Made by a program: the position numbers and the translations under genes. Below are positions 19,376-30,215 of a stretch of DNA of 64,000 nucleotides, piece by piece. The notes under the pieces were generated by a model. That model was not told where the DNA came from. It did no database searches and saw nothing but the letters and a program-made list of their open reading frames with translations. This DNA is from Rhizobium sp. CSW-27. GTDB taxonomy: Bacteria; Pseudomonadota; Alphaproteobacteria; Rhizobiales; Rhizobiaceae. Each line of letters starts with the position of its first letter. The first letter of the stretch is position 1. Where the stretch lies: the NCBI RefSeq assembly GCF_018760785.1, contig NZ_JAHHZO010000004.1:372001-436000 (forward strand). The letters run 5' to 3'.

Positions 19376-20008
19376 TCAGAAGTGATAGTTGATGCCGGCC
19401 TTTACGGTGTGGTCGTGAATGTCCTTTTCGGTGCCAACGCCATTGGCGAAGCTGCGCACGTCATTGGTCGCCGTGTAGTTATATTCCACGCGGGCCGAGA
19501 GGTTCTGGTTCAGCTTCTGCTCCACGCCGGCACCGATGATCCAGCCCGGCTTCCAGCCGTCCGGACCGGACACGCCGCCGCTGTCGCGGAAGTTGGTCAT
19601 GGCGAGACCGGTGGTGCCGTAGATCAGCGTCTGGTCGAGCGGTACGCCCGCCTTTACCTTGGCAGCCAGACGGTGACGTTCCTTCAGTTCGCCGCCACTT
19701 ACTTTCACCTGCGAATCGCCCAGATAGGAGCCCTCGACTTCGCCGCCGATCACGCCGCCACCGATATCGACATTGTAGCCGGCCTGACCGCCGATCGCGA
19801 GGCCGCTATTGTTGAACGGGTCGAGCTTCGGCGAGGCAAAGCCGCCATGGATACCGGCATAGGCGCCGTTCCAGCTGGAAACGGGCGCGCTGTTATAGGC
19901 CGGCGGCGGCGCATAGCTGTTGGCAAGGTCAGCGGCAACGGCGACCGTCGCCAGGGACGAGGTGGACAGGGCGGCAAAAAGCGCCAGGGCGAACGGCTTC
20001 TTGAACAT
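19376..20008 (-). CDS. outer membrane beta-barrel protein, Omp25/31-like
   Basis: A 210-residue protein with a signal peptide (likely cut after VAVA near residue 25) and an eight-strand barrel ending in GINYHF, with the C-terminal Phe needed for insertion by BAM. The start of the mature part (Tyr- and Pro-rich, then WNGAYAGIHGGF) and VEYNYT near the end are typical of the rhizobial Omp25/Omp31/RopB family, surface proteins that stabilise the envelope. The ATG at 20008 follows GGAG on its strand. It has its own terminator. Confidence 0.9.
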   Translation of the reverse strand: MFKKPFALALFAALSTSSLATVAVAADLANSYAPPPAYNSAPVSSWNGAYAGIHGGFASPKLDPFNNSGLAIGGQAGYNVDIGGGVIGGEVEGSYLGDSQVKVSGGELKERHRLAAKVKAGVPLDQTLIYGTTGLAMTNFRDSGGVSGPDGWKPGWIIGAGVEQKLNQNLSARVEYNYTATNDVRSFANGVGTEKDIHDHTVKAGINYHF

Positions 20009-20238
20009 GGCAAAACTCCAAACACAGCCTGCAGGGGGAGGATGCGCAGGCGAAACATCCGTGGTGCGATAGAAACCGCGTTTGTGCCCCAAGCCCGGCC
20101 CTTCTCACCGCGCTGGCACCATCGCACCCGGAAAGAGTTTTTTCATGAATCGATAAACACTTCATTAACCGCGCGACATAAACCGCAAGGCTGCCGGATA
20201 TCCGGTCAAAATCCGCGCGACAGGCTGTGCGGAATCGT

Positions 20239-20640
20239 TCAGGGATTGGCCTTCAGATAGGCAATGACATCCTCGATCTGCGAGGAGAACCAGAAACCGA
20301 AGAACCGCATCCGCGTGCCCGGCACCGTCTTCGACGGGCTGGACAGAAAGGCGGCAAGCGTCACCTCGTCCCAGACCAGCCCCCTGGCGCCCGCCTCGCG
20401 CATGGCCGGGGAATAGTTGTAGTCGGGCAGGCTGGCGGCCGGGCGGCCTACCACGCCGTTGAGATGCGGGCCGAACACGTTGCTGTCGCTCTCCACCACA
20501 TGGCAGGAGGAACAGGCCGAACGGAACGTCGCCCGCCCCTTGGCAGGATCGGCGGCGGCAAGCGGCGATATGCCGAGGCCCGCGAGAGCAGGAACAGCGA
20601 GGCAGAGAAGAGACGGCAGGCGAAGACTGATCTGTGGCAT
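20239..20640 (-). CDS. periplasmic c-type cytochrome, class I
   Basis: A 133-residue protein with a signal peptide ending near residue 30 (PLAAA). The heme-binding motif CSSCH is at 43-47 and the likely sixth ligand is Met111 in GTRMRF. The spacing and the FGPHLNGVVGR segment match the small cytochrome c family of alphaproteobacteria (c2/c556-like soluble carriers). It should carry electrons in the periplasm. The ATG at 20640 is preceded by AAGGGG. No oxidase or reductase gene is next to it, so the partner is unknown. Confidence 0.93.
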   Translation of the reverse strand: MPQISLRLPSLLCLAVPALAGLGISPLAAADPAKGRATFRSACSSCHVVESDSNVFGPHLNGVVGRPAASLPDYNYSPAMREAGARGLVWDEVTLAAFLSSPSKTVPGTRMRFFGFWFSSQIEDVIAYLKANP

Positions 20641-20715
20641 GTCCCCTTCTAGCCGATCCGGCAGCGCCAGACAGCCCCGGGCGACCATTCGACGCGGCAC
20701 GATCTTTCGCCGCCG

Positions 20716-21048
20716 TCACCAGCGCCGATAGTGCCGCCGCCGTCGCATCTTGCGCCGGTGCTGCTGGTAAAGGTGCATGGCGAGCGCCAGCGGCACCGGC
20801 ACGATCAGCGACCACAGCGTATCGGACAGCATACCGGCCCCATCCGTCGGCAGGCCCGCGGCTCGATCGTCCAGCCCGTCCAGCACCTCGTTGACGACCT
20901 GCAGCAAGGCGACCACGCCGAGCGCCACCAGTGGCCGACGAAAAAGGGCGAAAAGGACCAGGAAGGCAAGGCTCGCCAGAATGACGTGCAGGCCTTCCGG
21001 ACCGATGCCCGTTGCGCTGCGCACGATCTCCTTGATCTCCCCGTACAT
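20716..21048 (-). CDS. small membrane protein of unknown function
   Basis: A 110-residue protein. Residues about 19-37 and 40-55 are hydrophobic, with a third segment about 78-95; between them is an acidic loop with NEVLDGLDD. The C-terminus is very basic (a run of Arg, Lys and His), so it should lie in the cytoplasm. The layout recalls small VanZ-like proteins, but I see no firm family motif. The start at 21048 has a GGGGGG tract at ribosome-binding distance; an ATG 27 bases upstream is the alternative. It lies between the cytochrome gene and a probable small RNA and reads the same way as both. Confidence 0.75.
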   Translation of the reverse strand: MYGEIKEIVRSATGIGPEGLHVILASLAFLVLFALFRRPLVALGVVALLQVVNEVLDGLDDRAAGLPTDGAGMLSDTLWSLIVPVPLALAMHLYQQHRRKMRRRRHYRRW

Positions 21049-21200
21049 CTTGCCCCCCTTTGCCGGTCGCGCCATCGCCAGTCTCATAGCAGAGCCGCAT
21101 CGGCACGCCTTCACAAAGTGATTCAAGCGGCTGGCATTCTGAATCAACCTTGCGCGACAAGCCCTTGATGCGGAATCGCAATCGCCGTCCGGCGGCCAGG

Positions 21201-21236
21201 AAAAAGCCCCATCCGGCAAGGGAAACGGATGGGGCT
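21201..21236 (-). terminator. intrinsic terminator of a putative small RNA
   Basis: On the minus strand AGCCCCATCCG pairs perfectly with CGGATGGGGCT (11 bp, 10-base loop) and is followed by TTTTT. No minus-strand protein gene lies upstream of it before the divergent DUF1883 start, so the transcript it ends should be non-coding or very short. Confidence 0.85.
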
Positions 21237-21378
21237 GAAAGCGTCGACTGGAGATCTGTTGTTGTTATCGGCGGCTGCAGGGGTGTCACCGCCTTTTGTC
21301 GCGGAAGAGGCAGGGGAACCCTTCCGTCTCGCTCTGACAACGAGGCGATGTGCCGCTTGGTTCCACCGAACGTTAACA
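21201..21378 (-). ncRNA. candidate small RNA of about 180 nt
   Basis: The transcript is inferred from the terminator at 21201-21236 and a weak promoter-like TTGAAA-N17-ATTAGG on the minus strand (21414 to 21386). Internal pairing is visible: CGGAAG / CTTCCG around 21300-21325 and GGCGG / CCGCC around 21270-21295. I could not match it to a named family such as 6S RNA or the alpha-r series. The 5' end is an estimate. Confidence 0.4.
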
Positions 21379-21424
21379 CCTGCCGCCTAATCTCCGTCGC
21401 TGGCAAATTTTCAAGGAGGAGAGA

Positions 21425-21748
21425 ATGGCCGGCCCGGCTTTCCGCTTCACCCATTATGATCTGAAGGAACAGCGCGCGGGAACCGCCATCGAGGTCACGC
21501 TGTCGGCGGTTGCCAATGTGCGGCTGATGACGGCGGTGAACTTCCAGCGCTTGACCGAGCGGCTGGATTTCAAATATGTCGGAGGTGTCGCCAAGAAGTC
21601 CCCGATCCGGCTGGCCATTCCGGAAGGTGGCCACTGGCATCTGGTGGTCGATTGCGAGGGGCATCACGGGCTCGCCGATTCCGCCGTCAAGGTGGTGGCG
21701 CCGCCGGCCGCCAGCACTCCGGCACCACGTCAGCAGAAGGCCTCCTGA
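21425..21748 (+). CDS. DUF1883 domain-containing protein
   Basis: A 107-residue protein with the DUF1883 pattern: FTHYDL near the start, IEVTLS, NVRLM, GG near residue 53, then KSPIRLAIPEGGHWHLVVDCEG. The tail is Pro/Ala-rich and unstructured. The family is largely alphaproteobacterial and its function is unknown; some members are fused to TIR or other domains, which suggests a role as an accessory beta-sandwich. There is an ideal AGGAGGAGAG just before the ATG. Its stop is three bases from that of the convergent rarA. Confidence 0.85.
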   Translation: MAGPAFRFTHYDLKEQRAGTAIEVTLSAVANVRLMTAVNFQRLTERLDFKYVGGVAKKSPIRLAIPEGGHWHLVVDCEGHHGLADSAVKVVAPPAASTPAPRQQKAS

Positions 21749-21751
21749 GGG

Positions 21752-23064
21752 TCAGCCGCCGCTGCGCTCGCGGCGCAGCTTCGCCCACCAGTCCAGCCGC
21801 TTGCGGATTTCCCGCTCGAAGCCGCGCTCCGGCGGATCGTAAAAGGTCTGCCGGCCCAGCTTTTCGGGAAAATAGTCCTGGCCTGAAAAGGCATCCGGCT
21901 GGTCGTGGTCGTAGAGATAGCCGTCGCCATACCCCTCGCCCTTCATCAGCTTGGTCGGCGCGTTCAGGATGTGCTTCGGCGGCAGCAGCGAGCCGTGCTC
22001 CTTCGCCGCCCGCATCGCCGCCTTGAAAGCGGTATAGACGCCGTTCGATTTCGGCGCCGTCGCCAGATAGACGCAGGCCTCAGCCAGCGCCAGTTCGCCT
22101 TCCGGGGAGCCCAGATAATCATAGGCGTCCTTTGCGGCGTTGCAGATGACCAGCGCCTGCGGATCGGCAAGGCCGATATCCTCCACCGCCATGCGCACCA
22201 GCCGTCGGCCGATATAGAGCGGGTCCTCCCCGGCATCGAACATGCGGGCGAGATAGTAGAGGGCGGCGTCCGGATCCGAGCCGCGCACCGACTTGTGGAG
22301 TGCGGAAATCAGATTGTAATGACCGTCCTGCGCCTTGTCATAGACAGGTGCGCGGCGCTGCACGATGCGGGTCAGGCCTTCGGTGTCGAACACCTCCCCT
22401 TCCCGCGCCGCGCGCCACACCTCCTCGGCAAGCGTCAGCACCGCACGTCCATCGCCATCGGCCATGCGGATCAGGCTGGCCCGCGCCTCCACCGTCAGCG
22501 GCAGCGGCTTCTGCTCCACCAGCTCGGCGCGGGTCAGCAGCTCCTCCAGGCTCTCCTCGTCATGCGAGCGGAAGGTGAGCACCCGCGCCCGCGACAAAAG
22601 AGCGGCATTCAGCTCGAAGCTGGGGTTTTCGGTGGTGGCCCCGACCAGAATGACCGTGCCATCCTCCATCACCGGCAGAAAGCTGTCCTGCTGCGCCCGA
22701 TTGAAGCGATGGATCTCGTCGACGAAGAGCAGCGTCTGGCGTCCGTCCATGCGGCGCAGGCGGGCCGCCTCGAACACCTTCTTCAGATCCGCGACGCCGG
22801 AAAAGATCGCCGAAATCTGCTCGAAGGCCAGCCCCGCCTCGCCCGACAGCAGGCGGGCCACCGTCGTCTTGCCGGTACCGGGCGGTCCCCAGAAGATCAT
22901 CGAGCCCAGCGAACCGGCGGCAATCATCCGCCGCAGGATGCCGTCCTCGCCCGTCAGATGCGGCTGGCCGGTCACCTCGGCAAGCGAGGTCGGGCGCAGA
23001 CGGTCGGCAAGCGGCCGCCGGCTGGCGACCGCCTCGGGAATGCGGGGCGAGAACAGGTCGCTGC

Positions 23065-23068
<4 letters not shown>
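21752..23068 (-). CDS. rarA: replication-associated recombination protein A (MgsA/YcaJ)
   Basis: A 438-residue clamp-loader-like AAA+ ATPase that acts at stalled replication forks. Walker A GPPGTGKTT is at 61-69, Walker B LLFVDEIHRF near 113-122, sensor 1 ATTENPSF near 141, and the C-terminal tetramerisation domain contains the family's KLMKGEGYGDGY region. The start codon overlaps the stop of the upstream protease by four bases (ATGA), so the two are co-transcribed and probably translationally coupled. Confidence 0.96.
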
Positions 23069-24465
<1,397 letters not shown>

Positions 24466-24682
24466 GTGATTCCTCTTGGAGTTCCGAGATCAAGGACTTG
24501 TAGCGCGGCAGGCTAGAAAGGAAAGATGGCCGAAAATGGAGAAGGCCCGGCGCCTGTTCCACCAGATCGACGGCAGTCTGGCAAGTACATGCCGCCGTCC
24601 CCGACCTGTGTGGATGGAACCTGCCTGCCGGAACCATTTCGCCGCTGCGCCGTAATCCCCTCCCGATACGGAGAGATGACGC

Positions 24683-25045
24683 ATGAGACGCACCGCCCTT
24701 TTCCTGCCGCTTGCCGCCAGCCTGCTCGCGGCCTTTCCCCTGACTATGCCGAAGGACGCATCCGCGGCGAGTTTCGACTGCACGCGGATGGATCTTGCCG
24801 CCGACGAGGCGGTTATCTGCGCCGAGCGCAGCCTCAACGATCTCGACGTGAAGATGGTAACGACCTTCGACCTGCTGGTCGGTCTGGTCCCGATGGGCAA
24901 TCGCGACATCCTGCGGGAGGGCCAGGCAACCTGGCTGAAGGCCAGGCAGGCCTGCGGCGCGGACGAAGCCTGCATCCGCCGGAGCTATGAGACGCGGCTG
25001 AAGGAGCTGGACGAGGCCTACCGAACCCTGATCAAGCCGCTGTAA
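24683..25045 (+). CDS. LprI-like (DUF1311) secreted protein
   Basis: A 120-residue protein with a signal peptide (cut probably after ASA near residue 28). The mature part is helical with four Cys (FDCTR, VICAER, QACGADEAC) likely paired in two disulfides, and has the CAERSLNDLD and WLKARQACG features of the LprI/DUF1311 family, members of which inhibit lysozyme. Inhibition of lysozyme here is by family resemblance only. It is divergent from the DegP-like gene and convergent with ilvD, and looks monocistronic. Confidence 0.85.
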   Translation: MRRTALFLPLAASLLAAFPLTMPKDASAASFDCTRMDLAADEAVICAERSLNDLDVKMVTTFDLLVGLVPMGNRDILREGQATWLKARQACGADEACIRRSYETRLKELDEAYRTLIKPL

Positions 25046-25073
25046 TCGCGACGGATACAAAGCGAGGGCGATG

Positions 25074-25103
25074 AAAAACCCCCGCGGCGATGAACCGCGG
25101 GGG
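25074..25103 (-). terminator. terminator of ilvD
   Basis: Nine-base perfect stem CCCCCGCGG / CCGCGGGGG with a seven-base loop; on the minus strand it is followed by TTTTT, 20 bases after the ilvD stop. On the plus strand it lies after the LprI-like gene but lacks a T-run there. Confidence 0.9.
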
Positions 25104-25123
25104 CCGTGACGACGGAAAATGTC

Positions 25124-26959
25124 TTACTCCGGCAGGATGCGCACCGCGCCCTTGTCGGCGCTGGAGGCGAAGGCGGCATAGGCCTTCAGAGCGGTCGTGA
25201 CATTGCGCCTGCGGGGTGCAGCCGGCTTCCAGCCGAGCTTGTCCTGCTCGGCGCGACGGGCGGCCAGTTCCTGCTCGGTGATCTTCAGATTGATCGTGCG
25301 GTTCGGAATATCGATTTCGATCAGATCGCCATTCTGGACGAGGCCGATCGCGCCGCCATTTGCCGCTTCCGGCGAGGCATGGCCGATGGAAAGGCCGGAC
25401 GTGCCGCCGGAGAAACGGCCGTCAGTGATCAGCGCGCAGGCCTTTCCGAGCCCCTTCGACTTCAGATAGCTGGTCGGATAGAGCATTTCCTGCATGCCGG
25501 GGCCGCCCTTCGGGCCTTCGTAGCGGATGACGACGACATCGCCGGCCACCACTTCGTTGCCGAGGATCGCCTTCACCGCCGCGTCCTGGCTTTCATAGAC
25601 CTTGGCCGGGCCGGTGAACTTCAGGATCGATTCGTCGACGCCCGCCGTCTTCACGATGCAGCCATCGAGCGCGATGTTGCCGTAAAGCACGGCCAGACCG
25701 CCATCCTTCGAGAAAGGCTTTTCGACGGAGCGGATGACGCCCTTCTCGGCGTCGGTATCCAGTTCGTCCCAGCGCGAGGACTGCGAAAAGGCCACCTGGG
25801 TCGGCACGCCGCCGGGGGCTGCCTTGAAGAAGGTGCGGACGGTTTCGGAATTGGTGCGGGTGATATCCCAGCGGTTGATCGCGTCGCCCAGCGTTGCCTC
25901 GTGCACGGTCTTGCAATCGGTGTTGAGCAGACCGCCACGCTCCAATTCACCCAGGATACGCATGATGCCGCCGGCGCGGTGCACGTCTTCCATGTGCACG
26001 TCCTGCTTGGCGGGCGCGACCTTCGACAGGCACGGAACCTTGCGCGACAGGCGGTCGATATCGTCCATGGTGAAATCGACGCCGCCTTCATAGGCCGCGG
26101 CCAGGATGTGCAGGACCGTATTGGTGGAGCCGCCCATGGCGATATCGAGTGCCATGGCATTCTCGAAGGCCTGCTTGGTGGCGATCGAGCGCGGCAGCAC
26201 GCTCTCGTCATTCTGTTCATAATAACGGCGGGCGAGATCGACGATCAGGTGACCGGCCTCGACGAAGAGGCGCTTGCGGTCCGAATGCGTGGCAAGCGTC
26301 GAGCCATTGCCGGGCAGAGACAGGCCGAGCGCTTCCGTCAGACAGTTCATCGAATTGGCGGTGAACATGCCGGAGCAGGAACCGCAGGTCGGACAGGCCG
26401 AGCGTTCGATGACCTGCACATCCTCGTCGGTCACCTTGTCGTCGGCGGCCGCCACCATGGCATCGACGAGGTCGAGCGCCACGGTCTTGCCGTGCAGCAC
26501 CACCTTGCCGGCTTCCATCGGGCCGCCGGACACGAAGACGGCGGGAATGTTGAGGCGCATGGCGGCATTCAGCATGCCGGGCGTGATCTTGTCGCAGTTG
26601 GAAATGCAGACCATCGCATCGGCGCAATGCGCATTGACCATGTATTCGACGGAATCCGCGATGATTTCGCGCGAGGGCAGCGAATAGAGCATGCCGTCAT
26701 GGCCCATGGCGATACCGTCGTCCACGGCAATCGTGTTGAACTCCTTTGCCACGCCGCCGGCGGCCTCGATCTCGCGGGCCACGAGCTGGCCGAGATCCTT
26801 CAGGTGGACGTGGCCGGGCACGAACTGCGTGAAGGAATTGACCACGGCAATGATCGGCTTGCCGAAATCGCTGTCCTTCATGCCCGTGGCACGCCACAGA
26901 CCACGCGCGCCCGCCATGTTGCGGCCGTGGGTCGTCGTTCTGGAACGGTAAGCAGGCAT
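25124..26959 (-). CDS. ilvD: dihydroxy-acid dehydratase
   Basis: A 611-residue iron-sulfur enzyme of branched-chain amino acid synthesis that converts 2,3-dihydroxy acids to 2-keto acids. The cluster and metal ligands are visible: [12 protein letters not shown] near residue 122 (cluster Cys and the modified Lys) and [17 protein letters not shown] near 195. The length matches the long bacterial form. The ATG at 26959 is preceded by GAGGATAAC. It is monocistronic with a strong terminator; no leader peptide or attenuator was seen in the 262-base upstream gap shared with msrP. Confidence 0.97.
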   Translation of the reverse strand: MPAYRSRTTTHGRNMAGARGLWRATGMKDSDFGKPIIAVVNSFTQFVPGHVHLKDLGQLVAREIEAAGGVAKEFNTIAVDDGIAMGHDGMLYSLPSREIIADSVEYMVNAHCADAMVCISNCDKITPGMLNAAMRLNIPAVFVSGGPMEAGKVVLHGKTVALDLVDAMVAAADDKVTDEDVQVIERSACPTCGSCSGMFTANSMNCLTEALGLSLPGNGSTLATHSDRKRLFVEAGHLIVDLARRYYEQNDESVLPRSIATKQAFENAMALDIAMGGSTNTVLHILAAAYEGGVDFTMDDIDRLSRKVPCLSKVAPAKQDVHMEDVHRAGGIMRILGELERGGLLNTDCKTVHEATLGDAINRWDITRTNSETVRTFFKAAPGGVPTQVAFSQSSRWDELDTDAEKGVIRSVEKPFSKDGGLAVLYGNIALDGCIVKTAGVDESILKFTGPAKVYESQDAAVKAILGNEVVAGDVVVIRYEGPKGGPGMQEMLYPTSYLKSKGLGKACALITDGRFSGGTSGLSIGHASPEAANGGAIGLVQNGDLIEIDIPNRTINLKITEQELAARRAEQDKLGWKPAAPRRRNVTTALKAYAAFASSADKGAVRILPE

Positions 26960-27221
26960 GGTGTTATCCTCGGATCGATGATGGTCGGGCGCCGCCGCCA
27001 TGATGCGCAGAACGCCCTGATTTTTTCGATTTTCCTACCGCAATCCCCCCGAAGTGTCACTATCACGACAGGCCAAAGCGGTACGGTTGCAGACACGTGC
27101 CGATCACGTGAACGTGGGTTTGTTTTTGACCGCAGGGGGTGAAACTAATCGGCCGACGGGTTCGTACTATACCTGTATCCGCCATCATGCCACTCGCCCC
27201 CCTGGCGCAGGAGACAGAACC

Positions 27222-28169
27222 ATGCCGCTCTACCGCCCGCCCCGCATCGCCGCTACCGAAATCACCCCGAAGGATCTCTATCTTTCCCGACGCCATCTGC
27301 TGGGGGGCGCGGCCGCAGCGATTGCCCTGACCGCGACCGAAAGCGCATGGGCGAGCCCGCTTTCCGCCAAGCCGAGCGCCTACCGGGTGGACGAGAAGGT
27401 CACCTCGAAGCAGGACGCAACGACCTACAACAATTTCTACGAGTTCGGCACGGGCAAGGCCGATCCGGCGCAGAATTCCGCGGCCTTTAAACCCCTGCCC
27501 TGGACGATCACGGTCGGCGGCCTCGTCAACAAGCCGCAGACCATCGACATGGAGACGATCCTCAAGGATTTCCCGATGGAAGAGCGCATCTACCGCATGC
27601 GCTGCGTGGAAGCCTGGTCGATGGTGATCCCCTGGATCGGGTTTCCCCTCTCTGCCCTGCTCGACCGTGTCGAACCGCTCGGAAGCGCGAAATATGTGGC
27701 TTTCGAAACCGTCGTCAGGCCCAAGGAAATGCCCGGCCAGAGCGGCTTCTTCCAGCCGCTGGACTGGCCCTATGTCGAGGGTCTGCGTCTCGATGAGGCA
27801 CGCCATCCCCTGACGCTCCTCGCCACGGGCCTTTACGGCGAAACCCTGCCCAACCAGAACGGCGCGCCGATACGCCTTGTCACACCCTGGAAATATGGCT
27901 TCAAGGGCATCAAGTCCATCGTCAGGATCACGCTGACGGAAAAGGAGCCGCCAAGCACCTGGAACAAGATGGCGCCGCAGGAATACGGCTTCTATGCCAA
28001 CGTCAATCCGGCCGTCGACCATCCGCGCTGGAGCCAGGCGACCGAGCGGCGCATCGGCGAGGCAAGCGGCCTGTTCGGCGGAGCGCGGATGAACACCCTG
28101 CCCTTCAACGGCTACGGCGACGAGGTGGCAAGCCTCTATGCCGGCATGGATCTCAGGAAGTTCTACTGA
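27222..28169 (+). CDS. msrP: protein-methionine-sulfoxide reductase, catalytic subunit MsrP
   Basis: A 315-residue molybdoenzyme (formerly YedY) that repairs oxidised methionine in periplasmic proteins. A twin-arginine signal (SRRHLLGG, residues 22-29) exports it folded with its molybdopterin; Cys128 in YRMRCVEAW is the molybdenum ligand. [24 protein letters not shown] sequence follows, as in the family. The ATG follows GGAGACAGAACC. The gene is followed two bases later by msrQ, and the electrons come from the quinone pool through that partner. Confidence 0.96.
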   Translation: MPLYRPPRIAATEITPKDLYLSRRHLLGGAAAAIALTATESAWASPLSAKPSAYRVDEKVTSKQDATTYNNFYEFGTGKADPAQNSAAFKPLPWTITVGGLVNKPQTIDMETILKDFPMEERIYRMRCVEAWSMVIPWIGFPLSALLDRVEPLGSAKYVAFETVVRPKEMPGQSGFFQPLDWPYVEGLRLDEARHPLTLLATGLYGETLPNQNGAPIRLVTPWKYGFKGIKSIVRITLTEKEPPSTWNKMAPQEYGFYANVNPAVDHPRWSQATERRIGEASGLFGGARMNTLPFNGYGDEVASLYAGMDLRKFY

Positions 28170-28171
28170 CC

Positions 28172-28801
28172 ATGGCGACACTGGCCATTCCGCCGCGCTA
28201 CCGCGCAGCCTCGGTCTGGGCGCTCTATGCGCTGGGGCTCATGCCGGGCCTCTATGCCTTCTATCTGGGAATCTATGGCGGCCTCGGCGCCGATCCTGTG
28301 CGCGAGTTCGAGCACAGGCTGGGTCTCTGGGCGCTGCGCTTTCTCTGTCTCGGCCTGACCGTGACGCCGCTGCGCGATCTCTTCGGCGTCAACCTGATCG
28401 CCTATCGCCGGGCGCTCGGGCTCCTCGCCTTCTATTACGTGCTGGCGCATTTCGCCGTCTACCTGACACTCGACCGTGGCCTGATCCTTTCGTCGATCCT
28501 CGGCGACATCCTGAAGCGCCCCTATATCATGCTTGGCATGGCGGGGCTGCTGATGCTGATTCCCCTGGCGCTCACCTCCAACCGCTGGTCGATCCGCAGG
28601 TTGGGACCGCGCTGGAATCAGTTGCACAAGCTTGCCTATCCGATCCTTCTCGCCGCCGTGCTGCATTATGTGCTGTCGCTGAAGGCGATCACGCTGGAGC
28701 CGGCAAGCTACATCGCCATCGTCACGCTGCTTCTCGGATACCGGCTGGTGCGCCCGAAGGTGGTGGACTGGAAGCGAGGGCGGCGCTCACTTGCCCGCTG
28801 A
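28172..28801 (+). CDS. msrQ: heme-binding membrane subunit MsrQ
   Basis: A 209-residue inner-membrane b-type cytochrome (formerly YedZ) with about six membrane segments that passes electrons from quinone or flavin to MsrP. It belongs to the ferric-reductase-like domain family; candidate heme His lie in LAHFAVYL, NQLHKLAYP and VLHYVL. The ATG is two bases after the msrP stop, so the two are coupled. Its last 15 bases overlap the convergent DUF2809 gene. Confidence 0.95.
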   Translation: MATLAIPPRYRAASVWALYALGLMPGLYAFYLGIYGGLGADPVREFEHRLGLWALRFLCLGLTVTPLRDLFGVNLIAYRRALGLLAFYYVLAHFAVYLTLDRGLILSSILGDILKRPYIMLGMAGLLMLIPLALTSNRWSIRRLGPRWNQLHKLAYPILLAAVLHYVLSLKAITLEPASYIAIVTLLLGYRLVRPKVVDWKRGRRSLAR

Positions 28802-29197
28802 CAGCAGGCGCCGCTCGATGGCCGCCGCCAGAACGATACCGAGCAGATAGGCAAGGATATTCGCCCAGGAAAAGATGCGTCCGAGGATGAGGGCGCCGGC
28901 CAGCGTCAGTCGGAACGCATCCAGCCATGGCGTGTGGAAAAGCCGGCTGAACTCCGTCAGCACGGCAATAGCGGCGGCGAAGACCACCAGCATGGCAATC
29001 GGCCGGCGAAACAGCAGAGCGCCGACCAGCCAGAAAACCATCATGCCCCACAGCAGCGAACCGCCATATTTGACCAGAAAATACGGCAGGCCCAGCTCAT
29101 AACCGGTCAGACGCAGCACAAGCCCGCAGACGATGACCAGAAGGGTGAGCGACGCCCGGCGTGCAATCGGAATGTAGCCTGCCTTGAATTTGTCCAT
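28787..29197 (-). CDS. DUF2809 family membrane protein
   Basis: A 136-residue protein with four hydrophobic segments. The pattern GGSLLWGMMVFWLVG, then TEFSRLFHTPWLDAFR, then LGRIFSWANILAY matches the DUF2809 family, small integral membrane proteins of unknown function. The start at 29197 is preceded by GAGGAGGC; the open frame continues upstream but without similarity and through the neighbour's start region. Its 3' end overlaps the end of msrQ by 15 bases, tail to tail. Confidence 0.8.
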   Translation of the reverse strand: MDKFKAGYIPIARRASLTLLVIVCGLVLRLTGYELGLPYFLVKYGGSLLWGMMVFWLVGALLFRRPIAMLVVFAAAIAVLTEFSRLFHTPWLDAFRLTLAGALILGRIFSWANILAYLLGIVLAAAIERRLLSAGK

Positions 29198-29243
29198 GCC
29201 TCCTCTGTAATGGGGATCGACGGAAAAACAAGAATGGCGGGCA

Positions 29244-30119
29244 ATGATGCAGACAGCGATCCCGGAACAGAGCGGCCTCCTGCAGACATTCGATGCGATG
29301 CTGATGCGCAGGCGCGCGGATCCGTCGCTGGCGGGCATCCGCCGTTTTGCCGTCGAATTCCTGCTGTTCGGCATCAAGGAGGCAAGGGCCTGCCTGTTTG
29401 CCGGGCTGTTCTTCGTGTCGATCTTCCTCATGCCACGCGCCGGTCTGCTGGGCATCCCGCGCTACGATCTCCTGCTGATCATCGCCGTCTCGATCCAGGC
29501 CTGGATGATCTGGACGAAGCTCGAGACCCTGGATGAACTGAAGGCCATCTGCCTTTTCCATGTGGTCGGTTTCGTGCTGGAAGCCTTCAAGACGTCGGGC
29601 GCCATCCAGTCCTGGTCCTATCCGGATTTCGCCTATACCAAGCTGCTTGGCGTCCCCCTGTTTTCCGGCTTCATGTATGCTGCTGTCGGCAGCTACATCA
29701 TTCAGGCGTGGCGCATCCTGGACGTACGTATCGAGCATCATCCGCCCTACTGGATGGCGACGCTGGTCGCGCTCGCCATTTATCTCAACTTCTTCACCCA
29801 CCACTATATCGGCGACTACCGGTGGTATCTGGCAGCTCTTGCCATTGGTCTTTATGCGCGCGCCACCGTGATCTTCCGCCCTTACGACCGGGATCGACGC
29901 ATGCCGATGCTGCTGGCCTTCGTCCTGATCGGCTTCTTCATCTGGCTGGCGGAGAATATCTCGACCTTCTTCGCCGTCTGGCACTATCCGAACCAGCTCG
30001 GCGCCTGGTCCACCGTGCATCTCGGCAAATGGAGTTCGTGGACGCTGCTGGTGATCATGACCTTCACCATCGTCGCCTCGCTCAAGCATATCCGCCGGAC
30101 GATCCACATCCCGAATTGA
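29244..30119 (+). CDS. DUF817 family membrane protein
   Basis: A 291-residue protein with seven or eight membrane segments. FGIKEARACLFAGLFF near residue 42, FHVVGFVLEAFKTSGAIQSW near 105, FSGFMYAAVGSYI and the closing WYLAA / WLAENISTFF segments are those of DUF817, a family of unknown function found mainly in Proteobacteria. Conserved Glu, His and Trp inside or near the helices hint at a transport or enzyme role, but nothing is proven. It is divergent from the DUF2809 gene and ends at a strong bidirectional terminator facing rplQ. Confidence 0.85.
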   Translation: MMQTAIPEQSGLLQTFDAMLMRRRADPSLAGIRRFAVEFLLFGIKEARACLFAGLFFVSIFLMPRAGLLGIPRYDLLLIIAVSIQAWMIWTKLETLDELKAICLFHVVGFVLEAFKTSGAIQSWSYPDFAYTKLLGVPLFSGFMYAAVGSYIIQAWRILDVRIEHHPPYWMATLVALAIYLNFFTHHYIGDYRWYLAALAIGLYARATVIFRPYDRDRRMPMLLAFVLIGFFIWLAENISTFFAVWHYPNQLGAWSTVHLGKWSSWTLLVIMTFTIVASLKHIRRTIHIPN

Positions 30120-30156
30120 CCGCAGCCGGACCTCGGTGGAGAGCCGCAGAAAACAG

Positions 30157-30187
30157 AAAAGGCCGGGCGATATCTCGCCCGGCCTTC
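30157..30187. terminator. bidirectional terminator ending the alpha operon and the DUF817 gene
   Basis: Twelve-base perfect stem AAGGCCGGGCGA / TCGCCCGGCCTT with a four-base loop. It lies between convergent stop codons (30119 and 30216); the A- and T-rich arms allow action both ways. Confidence 0.85.
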
Positions 30188-30215
30188 CAATCACGACATC
30201 CCTTGCGGGAATGAC

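Larger units (their letters stand above)
21049..21424. other. intergenic region with a probable minus-strand small RNA
   Basis: A 376-base stretch without a protein gene. Its minus strand holds a strong terminator with no coding gene ahead of it, listed as a candidate small RNA. The plus strand near 21411 holds the AGGAGGAG ribosome-binding site of the DUF1883 gene. Confidence 0.6.
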
